In this document: positions 36,101-47,160 of the stretch, one piece after another
Numbering within the stretch: the stretch's first letter is position 1
Layout: the number at the start of each line of letters is the position of its first letter
Assembly: GCA_940671915.1 (NCBI GenBank)
Contig: CALNVZ010003426.1
Span: 40,043,217 to 40,107,216 of the forward strand
Reading direction: 5' to 3'
DNA length: 64,000 nt
Origin: Paracentrotus lividus
Lineage: Eukaryota; Echinodermata; Echinoidea; Camarodonta; Echinidae
Translations under genes and position numbers: made by a program
Notes under the pieces: generated by a model
The model's database searches: none
Told to the model about the DNA's origin: nothing
Seen by the model: only the letters and a program-made list of their open reading frames with translations

Positions 36101-36762
36101 ACATCAGGGCAGACGCTGGCAACAATCCGGCAAACATGGTTATATTTATCTCATTTTCCAATCTGATAAATCATTTTCCCTTAAAACTACAGAACTTTCC
36201 TAATCCAATTTAACTAATTGGCGTGCATGCCAGGACTGACCCACCACAAAATTGGCAACATGTCAAAAATATGCGATTACTTCAGGTCCAAAATAGATAC
36301 TGACCTTACGCGGGGACTCTTTAAGGGTCCAACGTCATGGTGGGTAGGGGTGAATCTTGGTCGAGGAAACGGGTACCTTCCGGGCTGGATTAGGGTACGG
36401 AAAGGGGTGCCACGGGGACAGGTGGATGTCAAGTTCCACGTCTAGAGGTCAACTAGCAATCCAGTCTTGTCATCGTTTTAGTAACCCCCTTCTAGTATAT
36501 TGTGGTACAGACTTCTTAATCTTGAGGTAAGGCTGACACCCTTTAAGTTGACGTGTCCTAGTTAATTAAATGGATATTGATGAACAAATATTTATGGTAT
36601 TAAAAAAGGTTGTATTTTATGTGAATATAAAACATTCATTTTTAAAACATACAAAAGCTTTTTAACATTAGGCCTATGAAAAGATTTTTTTTTTAGTTTA
36701 GTTATTTTTTATTTATTTATTTTTGTTTATTTGTTTATTCATTATTTATTTATTTGTTTATT

Positions 36763-36765
<3 letters not shown>
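33101..36765. other. Upstream flank of SM37, no supported gene
   Basis: The 177-codon plus frame at 33481-34014 has no recognisable domain, is AT-rich, and is not preserved in the two noisy copies, so it is not called. A poly-G run lies near 35371-35381. The block from 33480 to 36800 has a recognisable inverted partner at 47240-50800. Confidence 0.5.
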
Positions 36766-36769
<4 letters not shown>

Positions 36770-36819
<50 letters not shown>

Positions 36820-36820
36820 T
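36770..36820. repeat. (ATT)n microsatellite at the edge of the inverted segment
   Basis: About 16 ATT units. Similarity to the inverted copy is lost in or just after this tract. Confidence 0.9.
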
Positions 36821-37418
36821 TTTTATTTTTATTTTTACTTTTACACTAACATCAACGTCACTCAAGTCACAATTATCCAATCAAAAGAACTATTTCCATT
36901 CAAATAAACACAAGCCACGTCGTAAAATAGAAGAAATCAAAAAGAGTAGTTGAAATCTAAGTAATTAAGAATCATCAACATGAAACAACACTTTTTATTC
37001 ATTACAATGATACATATTGTGTAATACGAAGAGATCTGTGGAAACGTCTCATATAATATATCACACAAAATAAATTGTCGCCAATATACAAATTTCATTT
37101 TTTATGAGTTTCCAAAAATATAAATGATCAATTGTCAGCACAGGTGCGCTAAACAATTATGATTGTTGACGTGAGAGAGTTCGCTAACTGTTCCGTTAAT
37201 AAGAAGTAGTGGTTTCCGGCAAGGTCAGATTCCCGGCTGAAGGACAACGTTATGAAAGGACTCTGTAGCAGTTCAGTTTACATTCCGAATTTTACTCCCG
37301 TTATTAAGAAGCAAGCACAAGAAAAATCCCTTTAATGAATTTCAAGAGATTCACTTCCATGAAGTTGTCTTGGATGTTGTTCAATTTGAATAAAGTTCTT
37401 GGGAGTGTTACGGCATAG

Positions 37419-38493
37419 CTATGGCTGCGCTTGTTGATGACATCCTGGGTTGTTGTGGTTGGATGGTCGTTGTGGATTCTGAGGAATTCCAGCACCGCAC
37501 CCGCGCTTGTCCTGGTCTTTGGGTTGTTGGGCCATTGACCACCTTGTCCTGGCCTCTGTGGGTTGTTAGGCCATCCTCTGCTCTCTGTCCTGGTCTTGTG
37601 GGTTGTTGGCCATCCTCCTGCACCTGCCTCTGGTCTTTGGGGTTGTTGGGCCATTGACCTGCACCTCCTGTTCCTGTGTTGGCATGTTACCACCAGCACC
37701 TTGCCCTGGGGTTTGTGTCCCATTCGCCTTGACCGCCTGGACGCGCTTGTCCCCACTGTCCACGTCTGCCTGACCACCTTGTCCCACTGACACAGCTCCA
37801 CCTTAGCGCCTTGTCCCCACTGTCCACGTCCACCTCGGACACCCTGTCCTGGCATACCTGGGCCCATTGCTGTGGAGGCATAAGCCACCGGTGTTGGCAT
37901 ATTTTTGATCAAAAATACCTGGTGGTGAGATTTCGCAGATGGAAACCGCACTGCTATGTTGCATGCAATGATGGCCCCACTCCAGATAGCTCCGTTCTAT
38001 CTGCATCTGACCGGAAGTGTCATACAGCGGCATTCCAGCGGAAGGCAGTATGGATCGAAGGCTTGTCTCGTGGGGAGGGGATCCTGGCATCTGTGGCCTG
38101 TTGGCCCCATTCTGTTTAGGTAAGTTGCGTCATCCTTTCTGTGCTTCCAAGATTTGATGTGCACCCTGTCCACAGTCGTAGACCCAGCCAGACATGGCTG
38201 GACGAATCCTGTCCTTCTCCTATAGTTGCCCATCGATTGCCTGAGGATATCGAATTCTCAGCTTACGGACAGCTCTGCGTCCCGAACGATGAAGGTGATG
38301 CAGAAGTCCTGGGTTAATTCCCCTGAACCCAAACCGTTTACATGTCTGCGACGCCATGTCGAACGTCATCATTTGGCCAAAAGCACACGTAACAGCTATA
38401 TTTTCAACCTTCGTCCATGATGATGTGGCATTTGCGTATTGCACAGCAATCAAACCTGCTAAACAAGCAGCACAAACGGAGTGTCGCCTCCAT
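37419..38493 (-). pseudogene. Third spicule-matrix-type C-type lectin gene, frame-broken
   Basis: From the ATG at 38493, one frame change leads into a signal peptide (SVCAACLAGLIAVQYANA, then TSSW). A lectin-like domain follows in pieces: FGQMMTFDMASQTCKRFG, then in other frames HVWLGVYDCGQGAHQ and YLEWGHHCMQHSSAVSICEI. A Gly/Trp/Gln/Asn/Pro region then contains GGRGQWGQGA and WPNNPQRPGQGGQ units, ending near QQAQP and a TAG at 37419. This order (signal, lectin domain, Gly/Pro/Asn/Gln array) is that of spicule-matrix proteins (SM30, SM29 and C-lectin types). The N-terminus differs from the MKG type of SM50 and SM37, and no intron is evident. I cannot name the member. The frequent single-base frame changes could mean a decayed gene or, given the sequence quality nearby, an error-rich assembly of a working gene. 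Confidence 0.65.
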
Positions 38494-38850
38494 CTTTATT
38501 TTCAAATTCACAGTCCGTGTCTCTGTCTTTCGATTACTCAACAAATACACAACTTTTCTCGAAGCTCTTACACTAACGAGGCTTCTATCTCGAATGAACG
38601 CTTCGCGTACTTTGAACCCATGAATCCTCGGTTCTTCTGCACACGAGCCGCTATTCGAAATGGGTGTCTCCTACTGGAGCCTGTCAATCATTTATTTTCC
38701 TGTATTTTTAACAGTTGCATATGCCACGCCTCTATGGCAACAGCTAAACGCCCCTCGGACTGGATGAGTTCAGCTAGCTTCACGTTTTGTTGCCCCCTTC
38801 TTCCTGCGAGCGTAGAGGGGATTAAGAATAGGGGCAAAATATTAGAACGC
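38494..38850 (-). promoter_or_regulatory. Possible promoter of the third lectin gene
   Basis: Upstream on the minus strand, gaggcgtggcatatg and ttaaaaatac resemble a GC/CACC box and a weak TATA box. The plus-strand 167-codon frame at 38356-38859 overlaps it and has no motif; I regard that frame as chance. Confidence 0.25.
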
Positions 38851-38859
38851 TGCGTTTGA

Positions 38860-41148
38860 TGCATGAACAGAGAGCGCTGTATAGAATAGAAAACAGCGAG
38901 CATTTGGGAGAAATGGACTTATGATATGTAATTGAGTATTATACCGAGCAAAGGTGAACGGTAATCCCTTGGAATGCATCGGTTTGACCTTATCTTTAAC
39001 GATGGTTACAAAGTGGCAAACAACAATGATCATAAAAAGAAGAACTAAAATATTTTTAATAGTAAGCATGGTAAGTATACTTGGTGCAGGGCTTATGGCT
39101 TAAAATGTGTATTATATATTGGTATATGAATATAAGATATAATCGAACATGCATATTTTTTTTCTGAACTTTCCACATTGGCAGCTTTTCAAGGGATGTT
39201 TATTTTTATAGTAGTAAAACTAAAGTGTTTGCATTACATTTCAAGAGGAACTCCTTAATTAAACGGTATGCTACTAATCTACTAAACCGCCCTAATAGAC
39301 CTAAAGATTCTTGACCAAATGATACTACTGAGGGTATTGTTTAACTCGATAAAATGAATAATGTCCGTATCAGAGCTTTATTATTTCAATTAGAATTTAT
39401 GTATATATATGTACTAATAGTTGAATGCTCGAATAATATAATATAGAGTATTTCTTAAGCGCTGTCTCACATTAATCATGTGCTCAAATCACATATGCGG
39501 GTATTTGATACGATCTTTAATCAGTCCGTTGATGACCACTTCTCCTTGAAAAGAAGAATGACACTTAAAAAGATAAAAGTTTTCAACATACATTATCGGT
39601 TTAAACGATATTGTTGTTTTTTGTTTTTTGTGTTGGTTTGTTTTTCATTCAATGTAAATAGTTGATAATCATAAATCAAATCATATTCACACTGCTCGTG
39701 TGCATCCTAAGATTTCCGATTGATCAAGGCTTCAGGTCTCAGAAATGCGCTTATTATTCACTCCTAGCGGTATGTGTTTAAAATGAAAAAGAAAAAAAAA
39801 ATCAGAAAAGTAACTGTGTATAATGAGGATATTCATTGCTTTTGCTAACTTACATTATAGTGTTATCTTTATCTCCAGAAAGTATGAAGTGACATTCTTC
39901 AGTTCTTCGTGTCGATTTTTTTTCTTAATCAACTGCGTTGAGACTATACCAGATTTCATGCCTTCACACTTCCGGTTTCTGGTTCTTACACCTTGAAACA
40001 ATGAATCCATAAAATTATACTGAGACCCGTTGTAGCTCTGAAAAGAGACTGATCTGAGGCACTAATGATTCCTTTTTATAAAACTATTTTAAAATTTAGT
40101 TTCAATATCCCTTATTGATTTTATATGATTTTTTTTTCCAAATCATTACGATCGTTTATTTGATCATCGATGATACGCGTTCAAGGCATTCCCCCACTTT
40201 CAAAAGTCTAAATACAGGTTTGCTTCTTCAGGCTTCGGAGTCCATGCTAAAAGTTTTAAATTTATATTTTGGGTGTCGTCGAAATTGTCTCTCGTTGACA
40301 GGCTATGTAGTATATGTAAAACTGTGATGGAAGCTCGTCGCTATTTCTGTGGAATATTTGTTGCATGAAGAAAATCTTTATATTGAAAACTGTCACGCTT
40401 AGGCTGATATAAAATTTCGGCAATAGTTAATTGATTTAGAGAAATTTTAGAAAAATGAAAAAAGAAGGAAAATTCAGAGAGGCTGACATGATCAGATAAC
40501 GCCATATTAATATGTCAATATCTTATACAGTTATATTCAAAATAAAATTCGTTTGATTTAATTCAGTGCATAAAAAAAATAACATATCTACTATATTTTT
40601 CTCAAAATGACCTTTGACAAATAAAAATATGTGTGTGTTACAGAATTCATTTATCGTGACAAAATAATTTCCAGTATAAATTTGTATAATGCTAACTTAT
40701 TTTTTACATACGAAAGAAGAAGTTGACAGCGTGTGTAATATATCAATACACATAATCAGTGGTACATATCTACGAATGTTTCATTTCTTGATACACTTAA
40801 ATTATTTATTGAATGTTTTCTTCACCCCACCTTCGTTCTTCCTTGAGATGGATGTGGTTCTACTGATACTGAAATGCTGAGTCAATACTCACAAGTATTG
40901 TCCCTACGGGTCCATGCAGATATGCAAATCACTTAGGCTGACGTCATAGGAAATTATAATATCCTTTAACTGTGCTGCCGGCACGAGATTTAAAAGGCGC
41001 CGGTAATATAAAAATAGATTTAGCCTACTTCCCGTATCGCAAGTCCCCCTTTGCGAAGCTCAATATAACTACACCCTGTAATGTTTCCCAATCATCTTTG
41101 ACTATGACTGTACTTCATTTAACTGGTTTTGAGACATAGGCCTAAGTA
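38860..41148. other. Intergenic DNA, nothing recognised
   Basis: AT-rich, with short open frames only. I see no gene, RNA or defined repeat. Confidence 0.45.
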
Positions 41149-41667
41149 CGGTGTGAAAAAAATAGAAAAATTCTTGCATTTTACAGCAATGTAGTATCAG
41201 CAGAGTCGCCATGAAACTTTCACAAATTCCAACCCAAAATGTAATGGCAGAGTAAAAAGTATTATTCTTTGCTCGTCTCTCGTGAGAAGTCATCTGTGGT
41301 TTAACTGTCTCACAATATTTGATTATTGCGTTCTAAATTCTTAACTTTAATAATTATCCGCCAGGAGTTGGCATGTCTGAACTTTGATGTAAGAAAACAG
41401 TTTTGTTGGTAATTCTCCTCCAAAAATCCACGAGGGATCAAATAAAAAAAAAAAGAACACTTCTTGTGTTGTTCGGACGAGCATAAAAACGGACTCAGCG
41501 TTCGACCCGACTTGTAAATTGGTGTATATGATTTATGTATTACGTTAATATTTGCTTGGAGAGAGAAAAAACGAAAATGTGTTACTTGACTTCAGACTGG
41601 CACACGGCGATATTATTATTTTTGTTTTTCAATATATTTTTTTATTTTATTATATTTTTTTACAGTG
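41149..41667. mobile_element. Longer member of the TA-flanked CACTGTAAAA MITE family
   Basis: The right end ttttttacagtg with TA is identical to the copy at 10061-10377. The left end cggtgtgaaaaaaatag is a diverged version beside TA. It contains gcagagtcgccat, aacagttttgttgg and aattctcctcc, as in the other copies, with about 200 extra interior bases. No transposase. Confidence 0.7.
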
Positions 41668-41794
41668 TACCGATCAAGCGCATATGATACATGTCTCATG
41701 TGTTTCTATGCGTTTAAATTGTTATTTGAAATTATCAAATTATTATTAATGTACTGACATGCCAATTATCTATATTTTCAAAATAATGAAGAGC

Positions 41795-42418
41795 TTATTT
41801 CCAAAAGTGGATAGGTCACTTTTAGGCATTCTGAGAAAATTAATTTTTTTAAAATTTATCTGTATTGCAGTTTTTGAATTCAATGAACTTAACATAAGAC
41901 AATACCCCGCATCGGGGATGTAAAATCGCATTTAGAAAAATCTGCGGGTCTCTCAATTTTTTCTTCCTAATTCATTTTTAACCTAACCCCCTTTGGAAAT
42001 AAACTGTCCAAACCCTGTCTATTCCGTTGTGTGTGTGTGGGTGCATGTGTTGTGCGTGAGTGTTTGTATGTGTTTTGTGAGAAATCACCTTCGCCCATCT
42101 AGTATCCACATTAAAAAATGGAAATTATATCCAGTCACATATGACACCAACATGCCAGGAGATCCAATATTTTATTTCCAAAAGGGGCTAGTCCAGTTTA
42201 TTTCCAAAGGGGCTAGGTCCAAAAATGACAATTTGAATATAAAATTAAAAAAAATAATAAAGACGCAGCAGATTTTCTAAATGGGTTTTACATTCCAAGT
42301 GGGTATTATCTTATGTTAAGTTTGTTATATTTAGAAACACAGCAATATAGGTTGAATTTAAAAAAAATCTTGATTTTACAGAATGGCTAAAAGTGGACCT
42401 AACCCCTTTTGGTAATAA
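41795..42418. mobile_element. Foldback element of about 620 bp with repeated ggacctaaccccttttg motifs
   Basis: The left arm holds ttatttccaaaagtgg, cacttttaggcattctg and aacttaacataagacaatac. The right arm holds their reverse complements (gtattatcttatgttaag, cagaatggctaaaagtgg, ccttttggtaataa). The phrase ggacctaacccctttt recurs at 42393, 42432 and 42571, and inverted at about 42179 and 42203. A short GT-rich centre separates the arms. Family not recognised. Confidence 0.65.
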
Positions 42419-42644
42419 ACTAAAGTGGACCTAACCCCTTTTGAAAAAAATTACATTTTCTTTGCCTTTTTTAAGGAGTTTTCTGGGATTTCAATTTCAT
42501 ATTTTACTATCTATCTAGAGCTACTAAATAGTATATACATTTAGGCCAAAACTCAAATCTAATGAAAAATGGACCTAACCCCTTTTGAAAATATTATGAA
42601 ATAAGAGAAATGCGACGCAGTTGTATTAGTTTATTAATCAAAAT

Positions 42645-42845
42645 AAAAAAATACATAGACATCAACATGTCAATTATGATATCAAAACAATATTACAGTG
42701 GGGTACCTCAGGGATCTTAATCTTTGGCCACTTTTATCTTTACCTTCATATCTATGATCTTGCAATATTCCAATAAAATTGTATCATTTATCTTATTTGC
42801 AGATGACACCAATTTTAGGGAGAGACCTAGGTGCCATAATATGTG
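42645..42845 (+). pseudogene. LINE (non-LTR retrotransposon) reverse-transcriptase relic
   Basis: Conceptual translation gives YIDIN ... YYSGVPQGS, then in the next frame FGHFYLYLHIYDLA, then KIVSFILFADDTNF. This matches the order [28 protein letters not shown] in the palm of CR1/Jockey-type reverse transcriptases, including the catalytic FADD. A stop directly follows GVPQGS, and at least two frame changes separate the blocks. Only about 200 bases remain, with no endonuclease or 3' tail seen. It is an old, dead fragment. Confidence 0.72.
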
Positions 42846-42999
42846 ATAAATTGATTTAGAGATACTGGTACCGACTCTGTTTATGTCTTTTTTAAATAAA
42901 ACAATACAACATTTAGTATATGCGTTTAATAAGCAGATATATAAGATGTAAGACAATGAAAAACCATGTTAATAGATCATTTAAGTTGTATTTTTAATA

Positions 43000-45900
43000 T
43001 AGATCTAACGAATTCCTTGTCCGCATAATCTTTTATCAGTTATCTTTTTTATTTCAAGAAATTATCATTAAATATATTTAAATAATAATTTGAATATGAC
43101 AGCAATATAAATAAGTGTAAAAGAAGAAGTCACAATTATACCTTCTTTTTTAGTACGTATGGCTATAATCTGAAAACACCTTAAGAAACATCTACATGTG
43201 ATTACTCGTGTTTAGATAAATAGTAAAAATTATGTATCTGAAGCTACTTTTAAGAAAGCCATTTTGACTTCCGAAAAAATTTTGGACATTTTAGGTCGCG
43301 ATTAGCTTCTTTTTAACGACTTACAAGTGCAATGATGGAAATGCAAACGTTTGAAACGGTTATCCGCGCATTAAAACAACCTTCGTATGCTAACAAATGG
43401 AACATAATAAGGAAACAACATATTACTCGTGATAATTGATATTGCTCTCACAGGTGAATCATTTGACTACTTGTCAATAGCATAGATATAAACTACAGAT
43501 TGGCAGATAATTGAAGGAGAGGTAAACTTCGATGCATTCGCAGATCAAAAAGTAAGTGATTGAACTTACGTATATTAAAAATATATTATACTAACTGAAC
43601 GCCTAGGGATAGAGAAACTCTATTAGCACGTACCTTGCATTCTATAGGGAAATCCTTACCAATTTATAGTTAGGAATAGTTGGGGATATTGGAGAAAAGA
43701 AACGTTAAACGAAATATAGAAATATATATATAAATATATATATATATATATTATATATATATATAAGTATATAAGAAGAAATACATGTATAAATATATTG
43801 TTCATATATAGCATTTCTGTATCTTAGCACCGCTACGATCCCAGCTGAGGCATGACGGCTTGTCATTGTTCAAAAACTCATTCTACCCCACAAAGAAACG
43901 ACTAAACAAAAATAATATATTGGTGAGGTTGAAGATCTTTTAATTTGAGAAGGTCAATGGGATCGGGTCCGCCCTAATGTATGTTTGTAATCTATACAAC
44001 CAATGGTCACTTTGTGGGCGCGACAATATTGACAGTATCTATAAGAGATAAGCCATCAAGAGCCGCTGATTATTTTCTCGCTTTGTCTGTCTCCAATGCT
44101 GTATATAATTTATTCAACATTTTCAGTAAAAATATTTAATGAGATTACAAAGTTTCAGTCTCACATTTAGCTCGGATTTGCTTAAATCTTTCATCTAATT
44201 AACATTAAGGCATATTGGGTTAAGTTACACTTACGAGACGCACTCGATGTAATATAGACGCACTTCTGAAGGCAGGTTACGACCATAAAAGCGCCACCGC
44301 CCAAGCTGCCACAATGGGACGCGTTCTGAGGGAAACCTGTCAAATTTTATCCAAGTTTCAGATGGAATGGTTAAAACTATCACTAAGAGAGTAGTAATAA
44401 TCAGCAAAAATATAATATGTAATGCCACTTACATAAACAACATTCGAAATCATACATTCCTAAAAACTGCGTGCACTGGAATAAATCTGTGTATTTTCCA
44501 GGCCCATTGCGAATTCATCGATCTTCCGTGAAAATCGAGCATAGCTTTTGCCGATGTTAGCGCATGCGTGTTACAACTGACCACCTACGAATGGGATCTC
44601 AACTTGACTAACACAAGAACGGCAATTTCTGATGCCATTTCTTTTCTTTTTGATCACAATCGAAAACAAGGTTAGTCATACGACATAAGTAATGTAAGAA
44701 CATAAACGAACAAATAATAGTATGTTTGTTCAATTTTTATTCCTAAATTTTGAAATTAAGCCTGGAAAAGCAAATAAGGGCACCATCATGTTTTCCATGC
44801 TAGTCACACTCGGCATCAGCAGTTGTCAAGCCATAAAACTTTCCCCTTTCACTACTCTTTAGCCAAATTTGTCTTCTTTACGAGATTGACAGTATGAGTC
44901 ATTTTGTTTAGATGTATACTTAGTCTAATAGGATATCTAGACACCTAGTGTAAATTTGGTTAAGTGGAACATGTAATAATGTTAATTTTTATAAATCATA
45001 AGAGTTAGATTATTTGCTCTGAACCCTTATCGGCGTCTTATTACATTATCGACCAAAAAAACATTCATATATGGGACTTATGCGTCAAGGCAATAATCTC
45101 ATATGCTAATATGCTATTGTTCATTCAATATACGCAGTTCAGTAGATGTCTCCGATTAACATTTCAATAGATTCGGTTCCCGTTGGAACTGTACGGTGAC
45201 TGCACGGGACTATGTAATCACTACCTTTAACCCAATTTCTTCTATCCGACATTTGCAGTGTCTATGTTGTTTGTTGTACTTGTCTATATTTATATACTAC
45301 GTACACTCTTGGATAGATTTTGGTGTAGGTGAACGATGTAGCTAATATTTTATTTAAATATAGAATTGATGGAACTGACGTCTTTCGACTATGTATATAG
45401 CTTAGCTAACACAAGACGTCATTCTATGTTGGGATACGTCAATGCACTTCGAATATGCATTATACAGGCCCTGCGCGCATTGTCGAGAGAATAATCAAAC
45501 AAATGGTCCGGCTTACAAACTGAATCTGCTCGCGAAGCATACGTGTCCTAGTCACTAACTCGCCGGTCCGTGCTGTGCACATGGTGCTAGTGGGCTTAAG
45601 GATCACTCGTGTCGTTTCAATAAGTCCTTGGTGAGAGGGCCCGGGAATTCATAATTCCCCGGTGGGACGGACATATGTTTTTTTCGATCTCTCACCCATA
45701 AATTATCTCAAAAAGAGAGGATACGCTCTGTGGGAACTATTAAGTTTGAGCTTACGTTCAACTATTAGTCCTCTCTCACCCATATTCTTCCTCGTGAAAA
45801 CAAAATATATATATTATATATATAGAATTATAATATAGCATCAATATCGGTTAGAGGCCCGTAAAAACGGTAGCCCACTTGCTGTTCCATAGAACGGGGG

Positions 45901-47160
45901 TCTGTGGGAGTTGGAAACCCGGCCAGAGGTCACTACAAACTTACAAAAGGTTTTGGAGCCTCATTAAAACTTGGCCTAATTTAACAACAAGCTGATAGGG
46001 AGCATGGGTTGGGGTAATAATAACGTATCACATGCAGGCGCCGCTGGAGAAGATATGTTAGAAGTTTAGTCAGGAATGAATGGCTAGCTCTCTGAGAAGT
46101 ATAAGAGAGAACGAACAGTTTATTACATTATTATTAATCTATATATGATATTCTCATTATGATATATATACACTTTATGATCACGATAAATAGTAAAGAG
46201 AAGCCATATAATATTCCACTTATATATAAAGATGGAGTACGATATATAACATATGATATGTGGGCATAGCTTCCTGATAGTTAAAAAATTCAATGAACCC
46301 TTTGTCTGTAATCTTCGGAGCAAATGAAAATTGGAAATGAATATTAATCTCACACTATGACCAGACTAACCGACCGGCTTGCAGATTTTAAGCGTTGTCT
46401 GTTGTATCAATCCTTAAAAAATTTAATTCCGTGTTTTGATGTTTGTTTTGCTTGTTTGTTTGTTATTGTTTGTTTTGTATTCGACGGCATGTATAGGTTG
46501 TGGATGCCAACAACTGTAATCTTCTCATGAGTATATAGACTGTTCTATTGTAACGTTCATATCATATCTGTCATTCTACTTAAGACGAGATTTCTGTTCC
46601 TTGATTTTGAACATTGGCAGAATTGTTACAAAATTCGCTATGATTGTTCTACTTGCTAATTTGCCTGATTGCCGCAAGATGAATGCCGTCATGAGTTATT
46701 CAATATTCCTTATACAAAAAAATTCAAGCTTTGTTGCAGAATTACAGCGCTGGTTATATACGATAATATACCTGTGATTTTGATAACATCGTAAGACTCG
46801 CCGCGCCCCGCTACCCAAAAAGTTAGCAAGAAAAAAAAAACAGTGGATAAGCATGTTGCTATCCCACAAATATTCAGTGATTAGTTATACTAACACCTCG
46901 AAATGTTAGATCAGTTCGACTATACCTCTGAACACGACTATACCACATCCATCTGCAATTTGGGAAGAACGAAAGTAAGAACTCGGCACCGATCGGTTAA
47001 TAATTTTTTTATTTCGGCCAGGTGTGTGCACACATTACAGTACTTTAAGCACGCAATAAAGCGGTAATATTTCGGCTTTTCCTGTATTATGTAGCAAGAC
47101 TTTACTTTGGTTTGAATAGCCATCTACGTAGTCATATCTATAGGTAATGCCCCCCCCCAC
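43000..47160. other. Spacer between third lectin gene and inverted copy; no gene seen
   Basis: AT-rich DNA with (AT)n tracts near 43720-43770 and 45805-45830. I recognise no gene. Sequence quality cannot be judged here because there is no second copy to compare. It may already belong to the error-rich segment that is obvious from 47.24 kb onward. Confidence 0.4.

Larger units (their letters stand above)
27480..36800. repeat. Reference copy of the triplicated SM37 segment
   Basis: This is the cleanest of three copies. It is inverted at about 47240-57262 and repeated directly from about 57300 to the window end. Coding sequence in the lectin domain here is unbroken, while both other copies are full of indels. 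The right limit lies in the A/T-rich (ATT)n tract at 36770-36820. Confidence 0.9.

Noticed and set aside
38356-38859. 167-codon plus-strand open frame antisense to the third lectin gene start
   Set aside because: Overlaps the minus-strand signal peptide and upstream region; no domain recognised.
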